A stretch of 64,000 nt of DNA from the NCBI GenBank assembly GCA_040755755.1, contig JBFLZW010000004.1:1-64000 (forward strand), in the 5' to 3' direction. This stretch comes from a bacterium (GTDB lineage Bacteria > SZUA-182 > DTGQ01). The position numbers were made by a program, and so were the translations under genes. This document shows positions 26,892 to 34,715 of this stretch, one piece after another; within the stretch, counting starts at the first letter, position 1, and each line of letters begins with the position of its first letter. Below the pieces are notes generated by a model. That model saw only the letters and a list, made by a program, of their open reading frames with translations. It searched no databases and was not told where the DNA came from.

Positions 26892-28085
26892 CTAATTTTC
26901 AGACACTAAATTCTTGAGTAATCCTGCCATATCTTCCAGTCTGCCCGCAGTTAGCCGGTAGCACTTCGCATTCTCCAGAAGAGAGCTTATGAGCAGCGTC
27001 ATTGAGGCTATGCCGGCCCCATTATCTTTGAAAATAGATGACTCCTGCCCGCCCCGAAAGCTCCTTAAAAGCTCGAACAGCGCTCTTGATTTACGTATTT
27101 CAATCAGGTGAGGTTCCTGGGAGAAGTCAGCTTTCCGTTTCTTCCTTTCTTTGGTAATATCAAAGAGGGCAACTTGATGGTGATAACAAAGATTTTTTAT
27201 TTCGGGCAATAAACAGGAGCCGGTTTTAACCGTGAGTTGTATAACAGGCGATGCCCCTCCTTCTATTTTATTAATCTCTGTTATTCCGGGAAAATCCTGA
27301 AGCTTTGAGATCATTTTTTCATCAAATCGGTCTACAGCAAGATATAAGGATGTATAATCCTGCCTTGCAGGATGGGGCGGATTTGCCCTATCCTCAGATC
27401 CCTCTTCAGCGAATGAGGACAAAATGATCACATATTTTGGCAGGCAGGGATCACTGAGCTGTATGCCGGGAACATCTGATACATGCATAACAGTTTTTCC
27501 TTCACCAGAAATCATGGGTAAGGAATCGAGATTGGACAGGTTAAAATCCTTGAATAACTGGAGGGCGGTTGTTCGAACTCCCAGGGTTCTTGGAAAGGGG
27601 TACAAGAGATGATTTTCCCGATGAATACAGGTAATTTCATCGGTAAAGAATTTAAAGCCCTGCCTGATTAATTCTATAGCCAAGGTGCTCTTCCCCTGCC
27701 CGGAGGAACCCAGGATGATGACACCCTGTCCCTGCCATGATACAGCCGCTGCATGGAAGAGAAGATGAGATTTTATCTTAGCCATGACAGAATTGATGAT
27801 GAGGTTATGGGCATAACCCGGCAGCATATGAGCCTTTGGGCAAGGATAAATCTTATCGTCTGCCAGGATAAACGGCTGTTCAGAAAGAGCCGGTTCATCA
27901 ATCACATAATATCTTCCGATGTGCCCACCTCCCGTTGATGTCTTCACCAGGAAGTTTGCGTACATCTTTTCAAAGTAGATCAAGGCTGAAGATTTATTCG
28001 TGGAAATGGTAAAGGTGTGATCCAGAAAATGAAAAGTATAACTCAAATTTGCCACGGTATTGATGGATGATAGATCAATTACACG
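26892..28085 (-). CDS. HprK-like P-loop kinase of a peptide-modification locus
   Basis: About 397 residues from ATG 28085, which overlaps the radical SAM stop by 11 bases; the frame stays open to 28154. A P-loop GSSGQGKST is at residues 127-135, preceded by the LLFHAAAVSWQGQGVI block and followed by FFTDEITCI, the layout of HPr kinase/phosphorylase-related proteins. It lacks the rest of classical HprK and no HPr gene is nearby. Such HprK-related proteins are known next to PqqD and nucleotidyltransferase proteins. The substrate is not known and could be a small molecule or the peptide. Confidence 0.82.
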   Translation of the reverse strand, partial: RVIDLSSINTVANLSYTFHFLDHTFTISTNKSSALIYFEKMYANFLVKTSTGGGHIGRYYVIDEPALSEQPFILADDKIYPCPKAHMLPGYAHNLIINSVMAKIKSHLLFHAAAVSWQGQGVIILGSSGQGKSTLAIELIRQGFKFFTDEITCIHRENHLLYPFPRTLGVRTTALQLFKDFNLSNLDSLPMISGEGKTVMHVSDVPGIQLSDPCLPKYVIILSSFAEEGSEDRANPPHPARQDYTSLYLAVDRFDEKMISKLQDFPGITEINKIEGGASPVIQLTVKTGSCLLPEIKNLCYHHQVALFDITKERKKRKADFSQEPHLIEIRKSRALFELLRSFRGGQESSIFKDNGAGIASMTLLISSLLENAKCYRLTAGRLEDMAGLLKNLVSEN

Positions 28086-29487
28086 CATTTTCCCGTATAT
28101 TTTCCCATTTATGACCTGATCCTGATGAGCTGCACTTTTCGGCAGCCAGGCCAAAAATTGTCTGCGGATACATCTTCTGTCTTAATTCACAAAGATCGTC
28201 AACCTCATGGAATGTGCCTTTTGATTGATAAACTGTGCCCGCGCATCCCGCTTGACAGAAGTGGTGCCATGCACAGGCCCTGCATCGAGAGATATCATCC
28301 TTACGCCTGCGGCACACCTCTTGTATTTCTGCCATCTTTTCTGACTCAACAGCTTGCTGCAAGCTCATCTTCTGGATTTTACCCAATCTAAATTCCGGCT
28401 CCATGAGCAAAGGACAGGGATAAAGCCATCCCTGTGCGTCTAGGGCAAGTATTTCCCCAATCTGACACCACATGGTTTGGCCTGCCGAAAAATAAAGCAA
28501 GAAGCCGTGAAACCCGGGGCTGATGTGAAACCCAGGGAACAGAGAGGGGACCTTCTGATACATATAGGTATAAAATTTTGTGTAATCCCGCGTGGACAGG
28601 GCTAACTTATCCCAGTGCACCCTGGCTGAACCCATGGCCTGGATCGGGACAAATCGTAAAGAGGATATCCCTTTCTCGGAGGCCAGGGCGAGAATATCAG
28701 GGATATACTCAATGTTATTCCTGCTGATCGTTACACAAAAAGCGATTCTTTTTCCGGCACCCTTGCCGATGAGAAGGTCTATAGCCTGTAATGTCTTACC
28801 AAAAGCACCCTTACCCCGTATGAAATCATGGATAAACTCCCCGGGGCCGTCAAGACTGATCTGTAGACTTACACCAAGATCGGCCAAAACACCGGCCAGG
28901 TAATCATCTATTAAGGTTGCATTGGTATTCAAACCGGTTTTGACTCTTGGGGCTGCATAAGAAAGTATCTTGATGCAGTCCTCTCGCATGAGAGGCTCTC
29001 CCCCGCCAAGAGTTAAAAAACAATTCCCGGATTCTTGGGCTTCGTCTATGATTCTGAAAATCTGCTCTGTACTCAGGTAATCTCTCTTTTCTCTGCCATC
29101 TGTTACCGCACAATGTCTGCATCGGAGATTACACCGTTCCGTGATATTCAAATTTATTTTCCGGAGGCCAGGGGAGAGCTTTCCAAAAAGATTGTTCTCT
29201 CTGTGAGTTGGATCAGAAGCCGATAAAAAGCCATCTTGAGCCAACTGCCTGATAAATGTTTTTACATCCGAACATGAAGAATCAAAGGATATGCCATACT
29301 GCCGGCTGATTAGCTGGGCAATTTCCTTTACACTCGTGTGACCATCGCACAGGGATACAATACAATATCCCGCTTCATTGATTACTCTCCATACGGCTCG
29401 ATCCGCGTGCACCAGGATTGCGCGGTTTTTATCACCTGAAGCGATACATACCCCTTTATAGTGAGGTTTGAAATCTTCAGTCATCAT
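28075..29487 (-). CDS. PqqD-fused radical SAM/SPASM peptide maturase
   Basis: 470 residues. Residues 1-95 form a PqqD-like leader-recognition domain (RAVWRVINEAGYCIVSLCDG, SVKEIAQLISRQYGI). The radical SAM core starts NLNITERCNLRCRHCAVTD with the 4Fe-4S cysteines C119, C123 and C126, followed by TLGGGEPLMRED, TNATLID and QISLDGPGEF. A C-terminal SPASM region with auxiliary-cluster cysteines follows (MWCQIGEILALDAQGWLYPC, CRACAWHHFCQAGC, DDLCELRQ). Enzymes with this architecture install cross-links such as thioethers on ribosomal peptides. AAAAGGAAA precedes ATG 29487; the next codon is also ATG. A terminator separates it from the precursor gene upstream. Confidence 0.92.
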   Translation of the reverse strand: MMTEDFKPHYKGVCIASGDKNRAILVHADRAVWRVINEAGYCIVSLCDGHTSVKEIAQLISRQYGISFDSSCSDVKTFIRQLAQDGFLSASDPTHRENNLFGKLSPGLRKINLNITERCNLRCRHCAVTDGREKRDYLSTEQIFRIIDEAQESGNCFLTLGGGEPLMREDCIKILSYAAPRVKTGLNTNATLIDDYLAGVLADLGVSLQISLDGPGEFIHDFIRGKGAFGKTLQAIDLLIGKGAGKRIAFCVTISRNNIEYIPDILALASEKGISSLRFVPIQAMGSARVHWDKLALSTRDYTKFYTYMYQKVPSLFPGFHISPGFHGFLLYFSAGQTMWCQIGEILALDAQGWLYPCPLLMEPEFRLGKIQKMSLQQAVESEKMAEIQEVCRRRKDDISRCRACAWHHFCQAGCAGTVYQSKGTFHEVDDLCELRQKMYPQTIFGLAAEKCSSSGSGHKWENIRENACN

Positions 29488-29513
29488 TTTCCTTTTGATT
29501 ACAGAGAAAATAC

Positions 29514-29575
29514 AAAAAAAGGGGGAAGAGAATTTTAGCCGTTTTTCTTAATGGCTAAAAACTCTTCATCCCCCT
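29514..29575 (-). terminator. Intrinsic terminator/attenuator between precursor and maturase genes
   Basis: On the minus strand GGGGG-TGAAGAGT-TTTTAGCC pairs with GGCTAAAA-TTCTCTT-CCCCC; the innermost arms TTTTAGCC/GGCTAAAA and the outer G5/C5 arms match exactly. Seven T follow at once (A-run at 29514-29520 on the plus strand). It lies 35 bases after the precursor stop and 27 bases before the radical SAM start. Partial termination here would make precursor mRNA more abundant than enzyme mRNA. Confidence 0.85.
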
Positions 29576-29609
29576 CGAAGGTTTTTCTATAAAAATGAAT
29601 GCTTTGAAA

Positions 29610-29774
29610 TCAACAACCAACTATATTGCCAAACGGACTGCATGCCTGAATAGGCCCAAGCTCTTCGGCCAGGTCCCGTTCAGAAAAGCTGATCATGGCG
29701 GGTGGCTCGTACCTCACCACCGGTTTTGTTTCATTGGCAAGCTCTTTTTCCTCTTTCTTGGTATTCATATCCAT
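29610..29774 (-). CDS. Candidate RiPP precursor peptide (54 aa, C-terminal Cys pair)
   Basis: A 54-residue open frame on the minus strand, too short for usual gene calling. GGAGGG lies six bases before ATG 29774 (a second ATG is two codons later). The leader is charged (NTKKEEKELANE) and contains KPVVRYEPPAMISFSE, with a YxxP motif like those bound by leader-recognition domains in other RiPP systems. The C-terminal part reads LAEELGPIQ and then ACSPFGNIVGC, with Cys45 and Cys54 (the last residue). It lies 41 bases after the secreted 274-residue protein gene and directly upstream of a terminator and a PqqD-radical SAM gene. A thioether or other cross-link on the CSPFGNIVGC core is a reasonable expectation but unproven. 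Confidence 0.8.
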   Translation of the reverse strand: MDMNTKKEEKELANETKPVVRYEPPAMISFSERDLAEELGPIQACSPFGNIVGC

Positions 29775-29815
29775 ATTTTTCCCTCCACTTTCTCAATGGC
29801 TTATATCAATCATAA

Positions 29816-30640
29816 TTACCAGTACCAATACGGCCATAGCTGCGAATAGTACCAATACGGCCATAGCTGTGGTGCTGAATACCCCCGATACCAGTCTATC
29901 GAGTATATTGGCCACAATGCCGGAATACTAGCTGAGACGGGCCCATGCACGGTACTGACGCCCCTTGTATCTATATCCTCCAGCTTGTAATAATAAATAA
30001 CTCCGGCTACGGCCGTAACATCATTAAAAGAATACTCTCTACTTACCGCGCCACCCTGGGCCCTGATGATTGCAGGGTTGATCATGATGTACTCGCCATC
30101 TTCCGATTCACTGCGCAAGATGTTAAAGCCTGCATTATCGAGCTCACATCCAGTGCTCCAGGAAATGGTGATCTGGTTATTTTGGGGAGTTGCAGTAAAT
30201 GTATCTAATTCAATGGCATCTGGGTGCTGCAGTATTGTAATACTGGCCTTGGCAACATCTGAGCTTGTGTCTGGACTTGATCCGCAGATGGCCATCAGGG
30301 TGACATCGAATGTTTTACCTATGTCACTACAATCAAAGGTGAGGCCGTGATCCTCATCCTTTAATTTAACGTACAGCCTGACGGGACCGCAATGGCCGGA
30401 GTTTTCGTGGGCGGAGCAATGTGAATTTCTGTCCACTACCTCAGGAGTTAGAGTAAACTCCTTACAATTATCAATGTATATCACTATCGGACTGTTCTTG
30501 GCCAAAGCATGTGCCTTACATACTGGATCGGCTTCTGCCCCTCGGACATAAGCCATCGATACTGCCAATATAACCCCTGTTACCACCAACCCTAAAACCC
30601 AGATTGATTTCCCTGGATAAAAGTTGAGAAATTTTTTCAT
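29816..30640 (-). CDS. Secreted Cys-rich/Fn3-like protein with WPYWY tail repeats
   Basis: 274 residues; AAGGAGG lies seven bases before ATG 30640. A signal or anchor segment (SIWVLGLVVTGVILAVSMAY) is followed by a Cys-rich part (KAHALAK, DNCKEF, NSHCSAHENSGHCGP, AICGS) and then a fibronectin-III-like domain. Characteristic Fn3 stretches are ITISWSTGCELDNAGFNILR and VIYYYKLEDIDTRG. The C-terminus is unusual: QLWPYWYYS is followed by QLWPYWYW, a 27-base tandem duplication (29821-29869), with a degenerate earlier unit ALWPIYSIDWYRGYSAP. It is the first large gene of the peptide locus. The aromatic tail could be a second modification substrate or a binding site, which is speculative. Confidence 0.72.
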   Translation of the reverse strand: MKKFLNFYPGKSIWVLGLVVTGVILAVSMAYVRGAEADPVCKAHALAKNSPIVIYIDNCKEFTLTPEVVDRNSHCSAHENSGHCGPVRLYVKLKDEDHGLTFDCSDIGKTFDVTLMAICGSSPDTSSDVAKASITILQHPDAIELDTFTATPQNNQITISWSTGCELDNAGFNILRSESEDGEYIMINPAIIRAQGGAVSREYSFNDVTAVAGVIYYYKLEDIDTRGVSTVHGPVSASIPALWPIYSIDWYRGYSAPQLWPYWYYSQLWPYWYW

Positions 30641-31163
30641 TATTGAGCCTCCTTATTTCTTAATTTCTTATTTTTTTCCAGACTTAACCCCTGTGGGATC
30701 AGCACTGGTCCAGTTGAGCAGGAAAGCATGAGATATGGGATCTTTTGCTGATTTTGATATTTGACAATTTTGCGCCTCCTTTCTAACAAAATCAGCAAGA
30801 TAAAAATTCCGCTTTCAGATGTAGTGTGGATCCGTGCCGTGCTTTCCAGTATGACAAATCATTAAAGCTCTTCCCACCGGATGATACCCAAAATATCACT
30901 TTACGAGCAGTTTGATAATGGTGTCTTGCAGGAGAATCTCTAGCGGTTTTAAGATAGACAGCAGGTTCCGGCCTTTATGCTTTCACCGGGCTCGGTAGTT
31001 TGGAGTATAGATTTATTTCGGATTTACCAACCATTACCACCTTTATTATTCTAGTATAAATTCCACAAATATGTCAAACATAAAAATACATTACTTAAAA
31101 AATAATATACCATTAGTCCAATCTCCAGGTGTATGTGATTGATAACACAGAATGCTCTCCCGG
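30641..31163. other. 520-base regulatory gap upstream of the peptide locus
   Basis: AT-rich, with no large gene. It holds one 22-codon minus-strand frame with a very strong ribosome binding site (30699-30767). The rest, toward the TorD-like gene stop, shows no recognised element. Transcription of the minus-strand peptide locus presumably starts here. Confidence 0.5.
30699..30767 (-). CDS. Possible 22-aa leader or second peptide, TTG start
   Basis: Minus-strand TTG 30767 is preceded by AAAGGAGG at seven bases, among the best ribosome binding sites in the window. The frame encodes 22 residues, starting MSNIKISKRSHISCF and ending LDQC, again with a terminal Cys. It ends 59 bases before the 274-residue protein start. 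It could be a leader peptide, a second small substrate, or a chance frame. Confidence 0.35.
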   Translation of the reverse strand: MSNIKISKRSHISCFPAQLDQC

Positions 31164-31748
31164 TCAATTCAGTACCCCAGCTCTTTTCAGAAGGATGATC
31201 TCCAGAAGGAGCTTTTCGAGTTGAAAAAAGTTTTCAAGGTTCGAGGCAAGATCATGGTAAAACCGGGATGTCGTTTTCTTTTGAATCTCCGCACACAGAT
31301 CGGGCAGCCAGTTAAGGTGGCCGAGAAGATAGTCCTGCTGCTGATGTAGAAGGTTTACCGCCATCAGGTAATTTCTTCTCTGCCACTGCCGCTTTTCTCT
31401 TTCGATTAAAAACCGCATATAGTTCAAACCGATCAGAAAATGATCATCCGGTTTTTTGTCTTCCCTGGCATTGCCTGTCAGAAAATGAAGGACCTTCCCC
31501 TTCTTCCCCTTCCTTTTTTTCCGGTAATCCGAACCACAGGAGGGAACGTATTTGACATTGGGGCGGATAAATAAATCCAGGTATTCCTTGTTTAATGCCT
31601 CGACATTTTCCTCAATGTCCACAAGATTTATTAATTTCTCAGGCGGAGATTCGAGGAGCTGACCGTAGACTTTGTAATATTCGAGGCGAAGGGAGGCAAG
31701 TTCAGAGCCATTCAGGAAAAGCTGCAAGTTTCTGAGCTGAAGTATCAT
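31164..31748 (-). CDS. TorD/NarJ-like molybdoenzyme chaperone
   Basis: About 194 residues, mostly helical. ATG 31748 is preferred (AAGGA four bases upstream). The family pattern EYLDLFIRPN followed by VPSCGSDYR and then PDDHFLIGLNYMRFLIERE resembles the Y-x-x-L-F ... pP-y-x-S ... DHL-x-x-E-L-x-F-M layout of TorD-family proteins. These hold apo-forms of DMSO-reductase-type enzymes until cofactor insertion. A basic loop (YRKKRKGKKGK) is unusual. It is divergent from the formate dehydrogenase operon, whose FdhA is the obvious client. Confidence 0.7.
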   Translation of the reverse strand: MILQLRNLQLFLNGSELASLRLEYYKVYGQLLESPPEKLINLVDIEENVEALNKEYLDLFIRPNVKYVPSCGSDYRKKRKGKKGKVLHFLTGNAREDKKPDDHFLIGLNYMRFLIEREKRQWQRRNYLMAVNLLHQQQDYLLGHLNWLPDLCAEIQKKTTSRFYHDLASNLENFFQLEKLLLEIILLKRAGVLN

Positions 31749-32330
31749 ATTATCCTTTATCATCACTAACCGGGAACCTTTACTTGTACATTCCAGTCTC
31801 TGGGTTTTCTCCTGGCTCTGAAAACCAGTCGGTACGGAAAAGCCGGGAGCACATCTCCAACCATAGCATTATGCTTAAAATGTATCGGCATTTCCTGAGA
31901 TATCATTCATCGAAAAAAGAAGAAGAAACATTTATTCTTTCAGGGGTATAGCACGTGTACGGGAAACAGAAATTCGGCGTGGCTTCGGTGAAAAATCTTG
32001 GTATGAAGGAGCCGTAGTTTTTCCTTCCCTGCGAGTAAAGGGTTGAGAATAAAAAAATTTTATTTGGGCACGATTGTCGTAACTTCAAATAGACGTGAGA
32101 CGGTTTTTAAATTTCAGTAATATTGCTACCCAGTCGTTTTTTTCTTTACATTCAACCTTTTTCTGGTAAAATAGAGTTCTATTTTACCAAAGTTTTTCCG
32201 ATAAGGGATTGGCTCTCCCGGTAAGAGGGCGTTTTTACAATGCTTATTAAGAATGGAAAAATAACGACGTTTTAAAATAGAAACAGTTGTATTTGAGCAG
32301 CAGGCATGATACTTGATTTGAGGTGCCAGA
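31749..32330. other. 580-base divergent intergenic region upstream of the fdh operon
   Basis: No gene. It contains a 7-bp hairpin GGTTTTC/GAAAACC (31803-31826), a 26-base inverted repeat (32164-32189) and an extra half-site (32273-32281). This is the probable control region for both the fdh operon and the TorD-like gene. No FNR-like or sigma-54 consensus was recognised. Confidence 0.5.
32164..32189. promoter_or_regulatory. 26-base inverted repeat upstream of the fdh operon
   Basis: Perfect 12-base arms TGGTAAAATAGA (32164-32175) and TCTATTTTACCA (32178-32189) are separated by GT, 142 bases before the nuoE-like start. The half-site TAAAATAGA recurs at 32273-32281. This fits a dimeric regulator operator. 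As RNA it would be a hairpin followed by AAGTTTTT, so a weak terminator or attenuator is the alternative. Confidence 0.6.
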
Positions 32331-32855
32331 ATGAATCCCAAATTAGATTTGACCAATGTAGCCACCCTGTTAAAGGACTATAAGCAGAAGAAGGGAGCAC
32401 TTATCCCCGTTCTGCAAAAAATTCAGGAATATTACACCTATATTCCCGAGGCTGCCGTTGACCTTGTAGCCGAGACATTAAACGTCCCGGCCAGTGAAAT
32501 CTATGGAGTTATTACCTTTTATGCCCAATTTTACACCCGTCCGCGAGGCAGGCATGTGATCAGGGTCTGCCGGGGAACAGCATGCCATGTAAAGGGGAGC
32601 AAGACGGTCCTGGAGATCATCAAAGATAAACTGGGGCTCAAGGAAGGAGATACCACCGAGGATCTGCAATTCACGCTGGAGACAGTAGGCTGTCTGGGTG
32701 CATGTGCCCTGGCTCCGGTGATAGTGATTGATGGCACGTATTATGACAAAGTTACTGCCCAGAAGATAGACGATATTTTACATCGGCTCTCTCAGAGTGC
32801 CGGGCAACAATCTCATGCTTCACCTGCCGAAGCGGAAGCAGCAGGTGAGTTATGA
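32331..32855 (+). CDS. NuoE/HndA-like [2Fe-2S] thioredoxin-fold subunit
   Basis: A 174-residue subunit that carries a 2Fe-2S cluster and works with the NADH/flavin subunit encoded next. An N-terminal helical part (LKDYKQKKGALIPVLQKIQE) precedes the family motif GVITFYAQF. The cluster cysteines lie in CRGTACHVKGS and CLGACALAP. The C-terminal tail (SAGQQSHASPAEAEAAG) is low complexity. GAGGTG precedes ATG 32331. The stop overlaps the next start by four bases. Confidence 0.93.
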   Translation: MNPKLDLTNVATLLKDYKQKKGALIPVLQKIQEYYTYIPEAAVDLVAETLNVPASEIYGVITFYAQFYTRPRGRHVIRVCRGTACHVKGSKTVLEIIKDKLGLKEGDTTEDLQFTLETVGCLGACALAPVIVIDGTYYDKVTAQKIDDILHRLSQSAGQQSHASPAEAEAAGEL

Positions 32856-34699
32856 GAAGAATTACGAGCCGAGAGGAATTTGACCGGATAAAAAAAGAGC
32901 TGGAAGAGCTATTTAACCAGAACAAAAAGAGGATCATCGTTTGCAAAGGCACCGGATGCAGTGCCTTTGGCAGTGCCAAAGTTATTGAAGCCTTTGAGCA
33001 TGAGATAGAAAAAGCGGGGCTATCGGACATGGTGGAGGTCAAAAAGACCGGCTGTCATGGTTTTTGTGAAAAAGGCCCCATTGTAGCCATACTGCCTGAG
33101 GATATCTTTTATCACCAGGTATCGGTGGAAGATGTCCCTGATATCATTGAGCTGACCATTAAAAAGGGTGAGCTTATCGATAAATTATTATACAAGGATC
33201 CAAGAACAAAACAGAAATATGTCTATACCCACGACGTTCCCTTTTACGCCAAGCAAAAGAGGATAGTTTTTCACCACAACGGTCTCATTGATCCTACCAG
33301 GATTACGGACTACATCGGTGTTGGAGGATACGAAGCCTTCGTAAAAGCTATCTTTGAGATGACTCCTGAGCAGGTTATCGAGGAAGTAAAAAAGTCAGGC
33401 CTTCGCGGCCGGGGTGGCGGGGGATTTTTAACCGGCCTCAAGTGGGAATTTTGCTCGAAAGCCAAGGGAGAGCCCAAGTATTTAATCTGTAATGCTGACG
33501 AAGGAGATCCGGGTGCTTTTATGGACCGGAGCCTGCTGGAAGGCAATCCTCACCTGGTGCTCGAAGGGATGCTGATTGCTGGCTATGCTATCGGCTCACA
33601 CCACGGCTATATTTATGTCAGGGCTGAATACCCTCTGGCTATTGCCAATCTCAAGACAGCTATAGCCCAAAGCAAAGAACTTGGGATTTTGGGGCAGAAT
33701 ATCCTGGGGACAGACTTCTCTTTTGATGTCCTGATAAAAGAAGGGGCAGGGGCTTTTGTCTGCGGTGAAGAGACGGCCCTGATGGCCTCTATCGAAGGGA
33801 AACGGGGCATGCCCCGGCCCAGACCGCCATTTCCAGCCCATAAGGGATTATGGGGTAAGCCGTCGAATATCAATAATGTCGAAACCTTTGCCAATGTTCC
33901 TTTTATTATTACTAAAGGTTCTCAGTGGTATGCGGAAATCGGCACCGAGAAGAGCAAGGGGACGAAAATTTTCGCCCTGGCAGGGAAGGTCAATAATACG
34001 GGACTGGTGGAAGTTCCGATGGGCATTACCTTGCGGGAGGTCGTTTTCGATATCGGCGGCGGCCCCCCGAAGGGGAGGAAATTCAAGGCAGTACAGCTTG
34101 GCGGTCCATCGGGCGGCTGTATCGCCGAGGACAACCTCGATGCTCCCATCGATTATGACTCTCTGATCAGCCTGGGAGCCATTATGGGTTCGGGCGGTAT
34201 GGTGGTCATGGATACGGCAAACTGCATGGTTGATGTAGCCCGGTTTTTCCTGGAGTTCATCCAAAGCGAGTCCTGTGGAAAATGTGTGCCCTGCCGTGTT
34301 GGAACCAAAAGGATGCTCGAGATCGTCACCCGAATTACCGAGGGCAGGGGGGAGGAATCGGATCTGGAATTACTCAAGGAGCTTGCGGAAGGGATAAAAG
34401 CTACTGCCCTTTGTGGACTTGGGCAGACGGCACCCAATCCGGTTTTGAGTACCATGCGGTATTTTGCGGATGAATACCGGGCTCATATTCTCGAAAAGCG
34501 GTGCCCGGCTCACGTTTGCAGTGCACTTATCAAGTTTGAAATCGCTCAGGATCTTTGCAAAAAATGCGGCATTTGTAAAAAAATGTGTCCGGCAGGTGCG
34601 GTCAGCTGGATGCCGAAAACGGTAGCGGCCATTGACAAAAATCTCTGCATTCAATGCAAAACCTGTATCGAAAACTGTCCTGCCCAGGCAATACAGTAA
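32852..34699 (+). CDS. NuoF/HndC-like NADH-binding flavoprotein with extra FeS domains
   Basis: 615 residues. Residues 1-120 form a 2Fe-2S thioredoxin-like domain (VCKGTGCSAFGS, GCHGFCEKGP). The FMN/NADH core follows with GLRGRGGGGFLTGLKWEF, NADEGDPGAFMDRSLLEGNP and GAGAFVCGEETALMASIEG. A 4Fe-4S site is at SCGKCVPCRVGTKRM with a distal CGLG. Two C-terminal ferredoxin-type clusters lie in CKKCGICKKMCPAG and CIQCKTCIENCPAQ. This multi-domain form occurs in NAD-linked hydrogenases and formate dehydrogenases, including electron-bifurcating ones. It would pass electrons between NAD(H) and FdhA. It is coupled to the upstream gene and lies 16 bases before fdhA. Confidence 0.94.
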   Translation: MRRITSREEFDRIKKELEELFNQNKKRIIVCKGTGCSAFGSAKVIEAFEHEIEKAGLSDMVEVKKTGCHGFCEKGPIVAILPEDIFYHQVSVEDVPDIIELTIKKGELIDKLLYKDPRTKQKYVYTHDVPFYAKQKRIVFHHNGLIDPTRITDYIGVGGYEAFVKAIFEMTPEQVIEEVKKSGLRGRGGGGFLTGLKWEFCSKAKGEPKYLICNADEGDPGAFMDRSLLEGNPHLVLEGMLIAGYAIGSHHGYIYVRAEYPLAIANLKTAIAQSKELGILGQNILGTDFSFDVLIKEGAGAFVCGEETALMASIEGKRGMPRPRPPFPAHKGLWGKPSNINNVETFANVPFIITKGSQWYAEIGTEKSKGTKIFALAGKVNNTGLVEVPMGITLREVVFDIGGGPPKGRKFKAVQLGGPSGGCIAEDNLDAPIDYDSLISLGAIMGSGGMVVMDTANCMVDVARFFLEFIQSESCGKCVPCRVGTKRMLEIVTRITEGRGEESDLELLKELAEGIKATALCGLGQTAPNPVLSTMRYFADEYRAHILEKRCPAHVCSALIKFEIAQDLCKKCGICKKMCPAGAVSWMPKTVAAIDKNLCIQCKTCIENCPAQAIQ

Positions 34700-34715
34700 C
34701 ATAAGGAAACAGCAC

